A stretch of 24,053 nt of DNA from DATAXV01 sp036272915 (GTDB lineage: Bacteria > Chloroflexota > Dormibacteria > Dormibacterales > Dormibacteraceae). The notes below the pieces were generated by a model that was not told the origin of the DNA, did not search any database, and was given only the letters and a program-made list of their open reading frames with translations. Shown here in pieces: positions 14,431 to 21,444 of this stretch (position 1 is its first letter; each line of letters opens with the position of its first letter). Both the position numbers and the translations under genes were made by a program. The DNA lies in assembly GCA_036272915.1 (NCBI GenBank), contig DATAXV010000184.1, positions 1-24,053 of the forward strand. The letters run 5' to 3'.

Positions 14431-15876
14431 ATGAGCGACCTCAAGGCCTACCGAGCCAAGCGCTCCTTCGACAAGACCCCCGAGCCCGCCGGCGCAGAGG
14501 AGAAGACGCGCGGAGAGGAGCCCCGCTTCGTCGTCCAGGAGCACCACGCGCGCCGGCTGCACTGGGACTTCCGTCTCGAGCACGACGGGGTGCTCGTCTC
14601 CTGGGCCCTGCCCAAGGGCCTGCCCGCGGATCCGCACCGGAACAACCTGGCCGTCCACGTCGAGGACCACCCCCTCGACTACATCGACTTCGCCGGGCAG
14701 ATCCCGGGCGGCGAGTACGGCGCCGGCAGCGTGTCGATCTGGGACAGCGGCACCTACGAGATCGAGAAGTGGCGCCTTGAGAATGAGGGCGGAAAGCCCG
14801 AGGTGATGATCACGCTCCACGGCAGTCGGGTGGAGGGCCGCTACGTCCTCTTCCAGACCCGCGGCAAGGACTGGATGATCCACCGCATGAGCCCGCCCGA
14901 CGAGTCCATCGACAAGATGCCGGAGGGGATCCGGCCCATGCTCGCCCAACCTTTCAAGGCCCTTCCCGACGCCGACGCCGAGTTTGCCTACGAGTTCAAG
15001 TGGGACGGAGCTCGAGGGCTCGTGTTCTGCCGCCCGGGCGAGGTGCGGGCGATCAGCCGCAGCGGCGAGGACATCACCCGGCGGTACCCGGAGCTGCAGC
15101 GGCTGATGGAGCCGATGGGTTCGAGGACCGCGATCCTGGACGGCGAGGTCGTCGCCCTCGACGAGTCGGGCATCCCGCGCTTCGGCGCGCTGCAGAACCG
15201 GATCGGGCTCAACGACGAGCGCGAGATCCGCCGCATGATGCGGACCTTCCCCGTCGTCTACATGGCCTTCGACCTTCTCTACCTCGACGGCCACCTGCTG
15301 ATGGAGAAGCCCTACCTGGAGCGCCGCCGGCTCCTGCTCGAGCTGAAGCTGAGCGGGCCCAGCTGGCAGACGCCGGAGCACCAGGTCGGCGGAGGCGCCG
15401 ACATGCTCCAGGCGGCCAGGGACACCGGGCTTGAGGGCGTCGTCGCCAAGCGCACGACCAGCGCCTACCACGAGGGCAGGCGCACGCCCGACTGGCGAAA
15501 GGTCAAGGCGACCAGAAGGCAGGAGCTGGTCATCGGCGGCTGGCAGGAGGGCGAGGGCAAGCGCGCCGGGTACGCCGGCGCCCTGCTCGTCGGCTACTGG
15601 GACGGCGACGACTTCGTGTATGCGGGCAAGGCCGGCACAGGCTTCACCGAGGCCATGCTGAGGGAGCTCAAACCCCTGCTCGAGGAGCACCCGGTCGACG
15701 AGGCGCCCTTCAGCCGAGGCCGCCCGCCGACCAAGGCCGTCCACTTCATCGAGCCGCGGATGGTCGCCGAGTTCGAGTTCCTGGAGTGGACCGGGGGAGG
15801 CCAGATGCGGGCGCCCGTGTTCCAGGGTCTGAGGCGGGACAAGGACCCGCGGGAGGTGGTGCGCGAGGATGGCTAA
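14431..15876 (+). CDS. ligD: LigD phosphoesterase and ATP-dependent DNA ligase domains
   Basis: 481 residues in two domains. Residues 30-155 form the LigD 3'-phosphoesterase, with His39, His44, Asp46 and Arg48 in HHARRLHWDFR, His80 in VEDHPLDY and GGEYGAG (93-99). Residues 165-480 form the ligase: adenylated Lys190 in FKWDGAR, DGEVVALD (237-244), LLYLDG, GLEGVVAKR (333-341), DWRKVKA (354-360) and an OB-fold ending near PVFQGLR. The enzyme seals breaks in bacterial non-homologous end joining and trims 3' ends. The polymerase domain is not fused but is encoded by the next gene, overlapping by eight bases. No ku gene is in the window. The start at ATG 14431 lacks a clear Shine-Dalgarno; ATGGC/GCCAT arms at 14408-14426 sit just before it. 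Confidence 0.95.
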   Translation: MSDLKAYRAKRSFDKTPEPAGAEEKTRGEEPRFVVQEHHARRLHWDFRLEHDGVLVSWALPKGLPADPHRNNLAVHVEDHPLDYIDFAGQIPGGEYGAGSVSIWDSGTYEIEKWRLENEGGKPEVMITLHGSRVEGRYVLFQTRGKDWMIHRMSPPDESIDKMPEGIRPMLAQPFKALPDADAEFAYEFKWDGARGLVFCRPGEVRAISRSGEDITRRYPELQRLMEPMGSRTAILDGEVVALDESGIPRFGALQNRIGLNDEREIRRMMRTFPVVYMAFDLLYLDGHLLMEKPYLERRRLLLELKLSGPSWQTPEHQVGGGADMLQAARDTGLEGVVAKRTTSAYHEGRRTPDWRKVKATRRQELVIGGWQEGEGKRAGYAGALLVGYWDGDDFVYAGKAGTGFTEAMLRELKPLLEEHPVDEAPFSRGRPPTKAVHFIEPRMVAEFEFLEWTGGGQMRAPVFQGLRRDKDPREVVREDG

Positions 15877-16786
15877 GAGTGCCCCGGTCGATGTGCGGGT
15901 CGGCAACCGGACCCTGCGCCTGACCAACCTCGACAAGGTCTTCTGGCCGGAGACCGGCTTCAGCAAGGCCGACATGATCGACTACTACACGCGGGTCGCC
16001 CCTGCGATCCTGCCCCATCTCAAGGACCGGCCGCTGACCCTGAAGCGCTATCCGGACGGGGTCGAGGGCCAGATGTTCTACGAGAAGAACTGCCCCAAGC
16101 ACCGCCCGCCCTGGGTCGAGACCGCGACCGTCTGGAGCGGAGGAAACCAGCGGGACATGGACTACTGCCTGGTGCAGGATCTGGCCAGCCTGGTCTGGGT
16201 CGCGCAGCTGGGAACGGTCGAGCTCCACACCTCGCTCTCCCTGCGCGATCCTCTCGACCGTCCCCGGAGCATGGTCTTCGACCTCGACCCGGGTCCCTCG
16301 GCAACCATCGTCGAGTGCTGTCAGGTCGCGCTCTGGCTGCGCGAGTGGTTCGATTCCAAGAACCTCCAGACGCTCTGCAAGACCTCGGGCTCCAAGGGCC
16401 TTCAGCTCTACATGCCGATCAACTCGCCGGTCGACTATGCTGCCACCAAGACGATCTCCAAGGGGCTGGCCGAGGCGATGGAGCGTGAGCACCACGACCT
16501 GGTCGTGAGCCGCCAGACGAAGACGCTACGCGAGGGCAGGGTGCTGATCGACTGGAGCCAGAACGACGAGCACAAGACCACGGTGAACGTGTACTCGCTC
16601 CGGGCCAGATCGCGGCCGACCGTCTCCACCCCGGTCAGCTGGGAGGAGGTCGAGAAGTGCCACCGGAGCGGCGAACCTCAGGACCTCGTCTTCGAGGCGT
16701 CCCAGGTGCTGCAGAGGATCGAACGGCACGGCGATCTCTTCGAGCCAGTGGCCGAGCTGCGCCAGAAGCTCCCCAAGGAGGTCTGA
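15869..16786 (+). CDS. LigD-type polymerase/primase (stand-alone)
   Basis: 305 residues, the size of an isolated LigD polymerase domain. It is an archaeo-eukaryotic primase-type polymerase that fills gaps with dNTP or rNTP during end joining. Key features are LTNLDKVFWPETGFSK near the N-terminus, YPDG with FYEKNCPKH, the metal-binding Asp138 and Asp140 in VFDLDPG, the nucleotide-contacting TSGSKGLQLY (172-181), and the third carboxylate, probably Asp228 in LIDWSQN. The ATG at 15869 overlaps the last eight bases of the ligase gene, so the two are translated together and probably act as a complex. An NADH dehydrogenase gene starts one base after the stop. GAGGAT just before the ATG may serve as a weak ribosome-binding site. 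Confidence 0.94.
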   Translation: MAKSAPVDVRVGNRTLRLTNLDKVFWPETGFSKADMIDYYTRVAPAILPHLKDRPLTLKRYPDGVEGQMFYEKNCPKHRPPWVETATVWSGGNQRDMDYCLVQDLASLVWVAQLGTVELHTSLSLRDPLDRPRSMVFDLDPGPSATIVECCQVALWLREWFDSKNLQTLCKTSGSKGLQLYMPINSPVDYAATKTISKGLAEAMEREHHDLVVSRQTKTLREGRVLIDWSQNDEHKTTVNVYSLRARSRPTVSTPVSWEEVEKCHRSGEPQDLVFEASQVLQRIERHGDLFEPVAELRQKLPKEV

Positions 16787-16787
16787 G

Positions 16788-18086
16788 GTGGCCGGCGAGC
16801 GCCCCACCGTGGTGGTCATCGGCGCGGGTTTCGGCGGCCTGACCCTGGCCCGCCGGCTGCGCCGGGCCCCGGTGCGCGTCATCCTCGTCGATCGCAACAA
16901 CTACCACCTGTTCACGCCGCTGCTCTACCAGGTGGCGTCGGCCCTCCTCGACCCCGGCGAGATCGCGCAGCCCGTTCGCAAGCTCATCGCCGGGATCGGC
17001 AATTGCGAGTTCCGCCAGGCCACCGTCGAGAGCTTCGACCTCGACCGACGCCGCGTGCACACCGACCGCGGCGACCTCGAATACGACCATCTGGTCCTCG
17101 CCCCCGGCAGCTCGACCAACTACTTCGGCAACGCCTCCCTGACCAGCGAGAGCTTCGGGCTGAAGAAGCTTCCGGAGGGGATCGCCCTGCGGAACCGGGT
17201 CATCGACTGCTTCGAGCGCGCTCGATGGGAGGGGTCGGCGGAGGCTCGACGACGCCTGCTCAGCTTCGCCGTCATCGGCGGCGGCCCGACCGGCGTGGAG
17301 TACACCGGCGCGCTGACCGAGTTCATCCACCTGGCCGTGCGGCGCGACTATCCGGGGATGAACCCGGATGAGCCCCGGGTGACCCTGATCGAGGCGGCCC
17401 CACATCTGCTCGGCGGCTTCGACGGGTCGCTTGCCGACGCCGCCGTCCAGGCGCTCATGGCCAAGGGCGCGCAGGTCCGGCTGGGGGCGATGGTCAAGGG
17501 AGTCGACGAGGGCGTGGTCACCCTCCAGGATGGGAGCACCTTGCCCGCCGGAACCGTGGTCTGGACGGCCGGCGTCGAGGCGGCGGAGCTGGCGCGGGAT
17601 CTGGAGATCGGCCACGGACGCCAGGGCCGGATCGAGGTGGAGCCGACGCTGCAGCTTCGCGGCCGCCCCGAGGTGCTGGCCATCGGCGACGCCTGCGCTC
17701 TCGACGGCCTGCCCATGCTGATCCCGGTGGCGATGCAGCAGGCCAAGCACGCCGCCACCGTGATCCGGGATATGGTCGCCGGACGGAGCCCCGGGCCCTT
17801 CCGCTACCACGATCCGGGGATCATGGCGACCATCGGCAGGAATCAGGGCGTGGCCCAGATCGGGCGCCTGCGGCTGAAGGGCCTCTTCGGCTGGGGCGCC
17901 TGGCTGGTCGTGCACCTGGTCAACGTCGTCACCTTCCGGGCGCGGGCCATGGTCCTCATCAACTGGGCCCAGGAGTACCTCTTCTACGACCGTCCGGTGC
18001 GGATCCTGGTCCGCCCCGAGGACGACACCCGGATCGAGCCGCTGGACCAGGTCGCGGCCGCCGCCGAGAAGCGTCGGGATGACTGA
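16788..18086 (+). CDS. ndh: Type II NADH:quinone oxidoreductase (NDH-2)
   Basis: 432 residues, normal for NDH-2. A single-subunit flavoprotein that passes electrons from NADH to membrane quinone without pumping protons. The FAD-binding motif GAGFGG lies at 12-17, and NYHLFTPLLYQVA (38-50) is the family hallmark around the flavin. The NADH-binding motif GGGPTG lies at 164-169 with Glu171 after it, and IGDACAL marks the second FAD contact. The C-terminal region (GWGAWLVVHLVNVVTFRARA) is hydrophobic/amphipathic and likely anchors the protein to the membrane. The start is GTG at 16788, one base after the polymerase gene stop, with GGAGG six bases upstream inside that gene's end, so it is cotranscribed with the ligD genes. 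The stop lies 12 bases from that of the convergent TetR gene. Confidence 0.94.
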   Translation: MAGERPTVVVIGAGFGGLTLARRLRRAPVRVILVDRNNYHLFTPLLYQVASALLDPGEIAQPVRKLIAGIGNCEFRQATVESFDLDRRRVHTDRGDLEYDHLVLAPGSSTNYFGNASLTSESFGLKKLPEGIALRNRVIDCFERARWEGSAEARRRLLSFAVIGGGPTGVEYTGALTEFIHLAVRRDYPGMNPDEPRVTLIEAAPHLLGGFDGSLADAAVQALMAKGAQVRLGAMVKGVDEGVVTLQDGSTLPAGTVVWTAGVEAAELARDLEIGHGRQGRIEVEPTLQLRGRPEVLAIGDACALDGLPMLIPVAMQQAKHAATVIRDMVAGRSPGPFRYHDPGIMATIGRNQGVAQIGRLRLKGLFGWGAWLVVHLVNVVTFRARAMVLINWAQEYLFYDRPVRILVRPEDDTRIEPLDQVAAAAEKRRDD

Positions 18087-18098
18087 TCCCGCCGCCCG

Positions 18099-18773
18099 TC
18101 AGCGGGCCGAGACCAGGGGCAGGAAGATCCGGTCGACGATCTCGATCCGGCCCTCCTCCGACAGCGGCCTCCGGCTGATGAAGATCTCGTGGCGGAGGAG
18201 ATCGCCGGGCAGGGCGACGATGCGCGGCGTGACCCGGGCGAGGTCGACCTCACCGCGGTCGGCGCCGCGACGAAGAATCGCCGTCACCGCCTCGGGGACG
18301 ACCTCGAAGACCGCGGGATCGAGCGTATCGATCTCGGCCATGAGCCCGCGGGCGGTGTCCGTGCCGATCCGGAGGAAGCGATTGGAGAGCAGGGCCAGCA
18401 GCTGAATCATGTCCTCGCGGAGGCTGCCGGTGTCGGGGAGATCGTCGGAGATCAACCCCTCCCTCCGCCGCACCGCCGCGCGCACCAGATCCGCACGGTT
18501 GCGCCAGCGCCGGTAGAGGACGGCCTTGCTGGTACCGGCGCGGGCCGCGACCCCCTCCATGGTTAGGCCGGCATAGCCGCGCTCGGCGAGCTCGTCGAGG
18601 GCGGCGGCGAGGATCGCGGCCTCCAGCCTCGGTCCGCGCCGGCGCTGACCGCCGGATGAGGGGCGCCCGGTCCGCTCCGCGTGCCCGACCGCGCGGGCGC
18701 CGCCGGCTGCGGCCCGCCGCTCCGCCCGCCGAGCCACGGTGCGCGCGGCAGGATCGTCGGGTCTTTCGCTCAT
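18099..18773 (-). CDS. TetR-family transcriptional regulator
   Basis: 224 residues. A long basic Ala/Arg-rich N-terminal tail (1-46) precedes the TetR helix-turn-helix (about 50-97): ILAAALDELAERGYAGLTME, then VAARAGTSKAVLYRRWRNRADL. The C-terminal ligand-binding part (RGLMAEIDTLDPAVF, then REPL-like ISRRPLSEE) resembles the TetR_C type found near drug efflux genes. The start at ATG 18773 has only weak purine context. Some of the tail may be untranslated, but no better start with a Shine-Dalgarno is seen downstream. It is divergent from the remains of an MFS transporter, the usual partner of such regulators, with a candidate operator between them. Confidence 0.9.
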   Translation of the reverse strand: MSERPDDPAARTVARRAERRAAAGGARAVGHAERTGRPSSGGQRRRGPRLEAAILAAALDELAERGYAGLTMEGVAARAGTSKAVLYRRWRNRADLVRAAVRRREGLISDDLPDTGSLREDMIQLLALLSNRFLRIGTDTARGLMAEIDTLDPAVFEVVPEAVTAILRRGADRGEVDLARVTPRIVALPGDLLRHEIFISRRPLSEEGRIEIVDRIFLPLVSAR

Positions 18774-18797
18774 TGGATACTCACCGTCTCTAAAGGA

Positions 18798-18826
18798 GAT
18801 GCTATCGCAGCCATGAGATACGCATC
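18798..18826. promoter_or_regulatory. Imperfect inverted repeat, candidate TetR operator
   Basis: GATGCTATC (18798-18806) faces GATACGCATC (18817-18826): nine pairs with one bulged base and a ten-base spacer. It lies in the 80-base divergent region between the TetR gene start (18773) and the MFS remnant start (18854), where a TetR-type dimer would be expected to bind. Confidence 0.4.
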
Positions 18827-18853
18827 GTTCCCTATTTGCCGGAGAGGCGGTCG

Positions 18854-19117
18854 ATGAGCGAGGAGGAGAGCGGGCAGGACGGGCTCGACTGGGGCCTCAA
18901 GCTGGCCGGGATCCTGGTCGTCGCCGGCATCGCGCCGTTTCTCGACACGACCATCGTCAACGTCGCCGTCCCCACCATCGCCCACCACCTGCAGACGCCG
19001 GTGGCGACGATCCAGTGGGTGATCACGGGCTACCTGCTGGACCTCATCGACCGCGGGCGCATCCTGAGGAAATCCGGCCGAGCTGTCGATCTCGGATCTG
19101 GGCGACATCGGCGATGA
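18854..19117 (+). pseudogene. Truncated MFS drug-efflux transporter (EmrB/DHA2-like N-terminus)
   Basis: ATG at 18854 with GGAGAGG suitably upstream. The first 63 or so residues match the N-terminus of DHA2-type MFS exporters: a helix LKLAGILVVAGIAPFLDTTIVNVAVPTI, then HHLQTPVATIQWVITGYLL. These proteins usually exceed 450 residues with 14 helices. Here, after position about 19042, the similarity stops, and the frame runs on through 24 unrelated charged residues (DLIDRGRILRKSGR...) to TGA at 19117. No further transporter pieces follow; DinB begins at 19169. This is therefore the stump left by a deletion of over 1 kb, and is presumably non-functional unless the 87-residue peptide has been reused. 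Its divergent TetR regulator survives. Confidence 0.85.
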
Positions 19118-19168
19118 TGGTGACCGGCCGGAGGGACCGCCCGGCCGCCGATCCAAGGGAGGACCTCC

Positions 19169-19660
19169 ATGTCGCAACCACCGCCGGGCCGCGAGGCCAC
19201 CGTGCTCCTGTCCTGGCTGGACGGCCAGCGCGACCACGTCCTCGGCATCCTCGAGGGGCTCGGCGATGCCGATCTGCGACGCGCGGTCCTCCCCACCGGG
19301 TGGAGCTGTCTGGGCCTGGTGCATCACCTCGCCGTCGACGTCGAGCGGTGGTGGTTCCGCTACATCTTCTCCGCCGAGCCGCTCGTCTTCGACGGCGGCG
19401 CCTGGACGGTTCCCGAGGGCGTGTCAGCCGAGGAGGTGTTCGCTCTCTACCGGGAGGAGATCGACCGCTCCAACGCGATCGTCCGCGCCCACCGGCCGGA
19501 CGCCGCTCCCACCGGCTATCCGGACGACTGGCCGCTCAGGAGGTACCCGGATCTGCGCGAGCTCATCGTGCACGTGATGACCGAGACGGCGAACCACGCC
19601 GGCCATCTCGACGCGGTCCGGGAGCTGATCGACGGCAGGACCTGGCTGGTCCTCGACTGA
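19169..19660 (+). CDS. DinB-family protein (DUF664-type)
   Basis: 163 residues; ATG at 19169 with GGGAGG six bases upstream. A four-helix-bundle DinB/YfiT-like protein. A His triad for a divalent metal is visible: His52 or His53 in LGLVHHLAVDVERWW, then His143 and His146 in ANHAGHLDAVRELIDG. HVMTETANHAGHLD is the family's most recognisable segment. Members include mycothiol- and bacillithiol-dependent transferases, but most have no known substrate; no thiol-cofactor role can be read from the sequence. GGAGG and CCTCC just before the ATG could pair and mask the ribosome-binding site. Its stop overlaps the next start by one base (TGATG), so it is coupled to the Ddn-like gene. Confidence 0.9.
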   Translation: MSQPPPGREATVLLSWLDGQRDHVLGILEGLGDADLRRAVLPTGWSCLGLVHHLAVDVERWWFRYIFSAEPLVFDGGAWTVPEGVSAEEVFALYREEIDRSNAIVRAHRPDAAPTGYPDDWPLRRYPDLRELIVHVMTETANHAGHLDAVRELIDGRTWLVLD

Positions 19661-20163
19661 TGTCCCTGCTGGCCCGGCTGACCGCCTCGGGGTCGCAGTT
19701 CCTGAACGAGCGCGGCATCTACCTGGGATGGCGGTCGACCCGGCTGCACGTCGCCCTCTACCGCCGGACCGGCGGACGGATCGGGGGACACCTGCCTGGC
19801 TGGCCCGACGTCCCGATCATGCTGCTCGACCACCGCGGGGCGCGGAGCGGCGCGCGGCGCACGTCGCCACTGATGTTCCAGCGGGAGGGCGACTCCATCG
19901 TGGTGGCGGCCTCCAAGGCCGGTCAGGCGACCAATCCGGCATGGTTCCACAACCTCGTCGCCCACCCCGAGACGACCATCCAGATCGGCCCGGAGGTGCG
20001 CCCGGTCCTCGCTCGAGTCGCCACCGACGAGGAACGTGGCCGGCTGTGGTCGCGGTTCGTCCTCGCCTACCCCGGTTATGAGTTCTACCGGCGCCACGCC
20101 GGCCGCCGGAGGATCCCGATCGTGATCCTCGACCCGCATCAGCCGGGCTTCAGCTCGGCCTGA
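19660..20163 (+). CDS. Deazaflavin (F420)-dependent nitroreductase family protein (Ddn-like)
   Basis: 167 residues from the ATG at 19660. It is a split-barrel flavin/deazaflavin protein of the Ddn family. Family features are the N-terminal helix, VPIMLLDHRGARSGARRTSPLM with the GxRSGxxR signature (60-67), and the cofactor-binding ASKAGQATNPAWFHNLVAHP (84-103). The end includes YPGYEFYRRHAGRRRIPIVIL. Ddn-type enzymes use reduced F420 to reduce quinones or nitro compounds; F420 use here is inferred from the family. It is translationally coupled to DinB. Its last 25 bases overlap the 3' end of the convergent isoaspartate methyltransferase gene. The frame is open upstream to 19015, but that part is antisense-like. 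Confidence 0.92.
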   Translation: MSLLARLTASGSQFLNERGIYLGWRSTRLHVALYRRTGGRIGGHLPGWPDVPIMLLDHRGARSGARRTSPLMFQREGDSIVVAASKAGQATNPAWFHNLVAHPETTIQIGPEVRPVLARVATDEERGRLWSRFVLAYPGYEFYRRHAGRRRIPIVILDPHQPGFSSA

Positions 20164-21371
20164 CGGGTGCCGGAGACCCAGTCGAAGGCGATCCGGGAAT
20201 CGCCCCTCCGCACCGTCCGCCAGTGACGCCCGGGTACGCGTGCGGAAAAGGCCACCGTGACGCGGAGGTCATCGGCTCCCGGGCTCCCGAGCCGACTCCA
20301 CCGCCGCGCCTGCTCGAGCAGCCTGGCCGGAGCCTCTTCGGCACCCCAGGCGACGATCGCCCCCGGCCGCTCGTCCCGGCCGAGGCAGGCGGCGATGCCG
20401 GCGCCGCCGGGGGCGAGCATCGCCACGCCGTGGCGGTCGCCGACGCTGCAGCCGAGGAGGCCATGGAGACCGCTCAGGTGGAGGAAGTCGATGAGGCCGT
20501 GGACCCGGCCGGCCTCGATCGACCGAAGCCGCCGGCCGTCCTGGAGCAGGAGCGCGATCAGCCGCTGGCGGGCTCGATTCGACCGCCTCGCCAGCGCCAC
20601 GCCGCTGAGCGAGGCGAACACCGTGATCGAGGCGTCGGCGCCGACCACGGAGGCCCGAAGGGCCGCGGTCGCGGCCGCCTCGGGTGCGTCGGCCCCGCGG
20701 AGCGACATGAATTGGGCGGGCACCGAGGACACGGAGCGCAGCAGATCCCCCTCCCTTCGGAGCGTCAGCGCCCGCTGCGGCAGGTGGGCGTCGGTCATGC
20801 ACAGCGGCAGCTCGAGCAGGCCTCCCTCGCGCAGCTGGTCGAACCACGCCGGGGGGATGTCCGGCGAGCTGGCGGTCACGATGATGCGGTCGTAGGGCGC
20901 ACCCGGGGCCCATCCCATCCGACCGTCGCCGACGACGCCGCGGCAGAGGTGACCGCTCTCGTCCCAGGCCCGCCTGGCCCGGGCGACCAGATCGGCGTCG
21001 AGATCGATCGACACCACCGTGCCGGACCTCCCCACCAGGCTGCGTAGCAGCGCCGCGTTGTAGCCGGAGCCAGCTCCGACCTCCAGCACCCTCATGCCCT
21101 CGCCGAGCTCGAGGTTCTCGAGCATCGGCGCCATGATCGAGGGGGCCGAGGAGGCGCTGATGGGCGCGCCCCGGCTGGTCGTGGCGGTCACGATCGGGAC
21201 ATGGGGACGGTATACGGCGGCCAGTCCCTCCCGGGCGGCGACCTCGGCGACGAAGGTCTCGCGGACGACCTCGGCGAAGACGCGGCGCACGGCCGGCGAT
21301 CTGACGCTGCCGGACCTCTCCAGCGTGTCCACCATCTCCCGCCGGAGACGGGCGCTCGACCTCCCGCTCAT
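20139..21371 (-). CDS. Protein-L-isoaspartate O-methyltransferase-like protein, long form
   Basis: 410 residues, about twice the length of bacterial Pcm (about 210). The N-terminal half is the enzyme: RRVFAEVVRETFV (30-41), the substrate-loop motif ISASSAPSIMAPMLENLEL (71-89), SAM motif I LEVGAGSGYNAALL (96-109), acidic SIDLDADLV, and YDRIIVTASSPDIPPAWFDQL. Such enzymes methylate isoaspartate in damaged proteins for repair. The C-terminal 190 residues or so (for example GADASITVFASLSG, IDFLHLSGLHGLLG, DDLRVTVAFSARVPG) are not part of classic Pcm. They recur in long actinobacterial-type versions as far as I recall, and may bind a specific substrate. No Shine-Dalgarno is visible before ATG 21371. 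It lies 73 bases after purH on the same strand. Confidence 0.86.
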   Translation of the reverse strand: MSGRSSARLRREMVDTLERSGSVRSPAVRRVFAEVVRETFVAEVAAREGLAAVYRPHVPIVTATTSRGAPISASSAPSIMAPMLENLELGEGMRVLEVGAGSGYNAALLRSLVGRSGTVVSIDLDADLVARARRAWDESGHLCRGVVGDGRMGWAPGAPYDRIIVTASSPDIPPAWFDQLREGGLLELPLCMTDAHLPQRALTLRREGDLLRSVSSVPAQFMSLRGADAPEAAATAALRASVVGADASITVFASLSGVALARRSNRARQRLIALLLQDGRRLRSIEAGRVHGLIDFLHLSGLHGLLGCSVGDRHGVAMLAPGGAGIAACLGRDERPGAIVAWGAEEAPARLLEQARRWSRLGSPGADDLRVTVAFSARVPGRHWRTVRRGDSRIAFDWVSGTRQAELKPG

Positions 21372-21401
21372 CGAGACGCCGCGCCGGACGCGGCCGCCGG
21401 T

Positions 21402-21418
21402 CCCTCCATTCCGGAGGG
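21402..21418. repeat. Short inverted repeat between purH and the methyltransferase gene
   Basis: CCCTCC (21402-21407) and GGAGGG (21413-21418) with a five-base loop. No T-run follows on the minus strand, so this is not a classical terminator. It could be a processing or attenuating hairpin between the two genes. Confidence 0.4.
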
Positions 21419-21444
21419 TAACGCTACGCGCCGGCAGGCGCCGC

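Noticed and set aside
14200..15975. 591-residue minus-strand ORF
   Set aside because: Antisense to the ligD ligase gene, whose catalytic motifs are intact.
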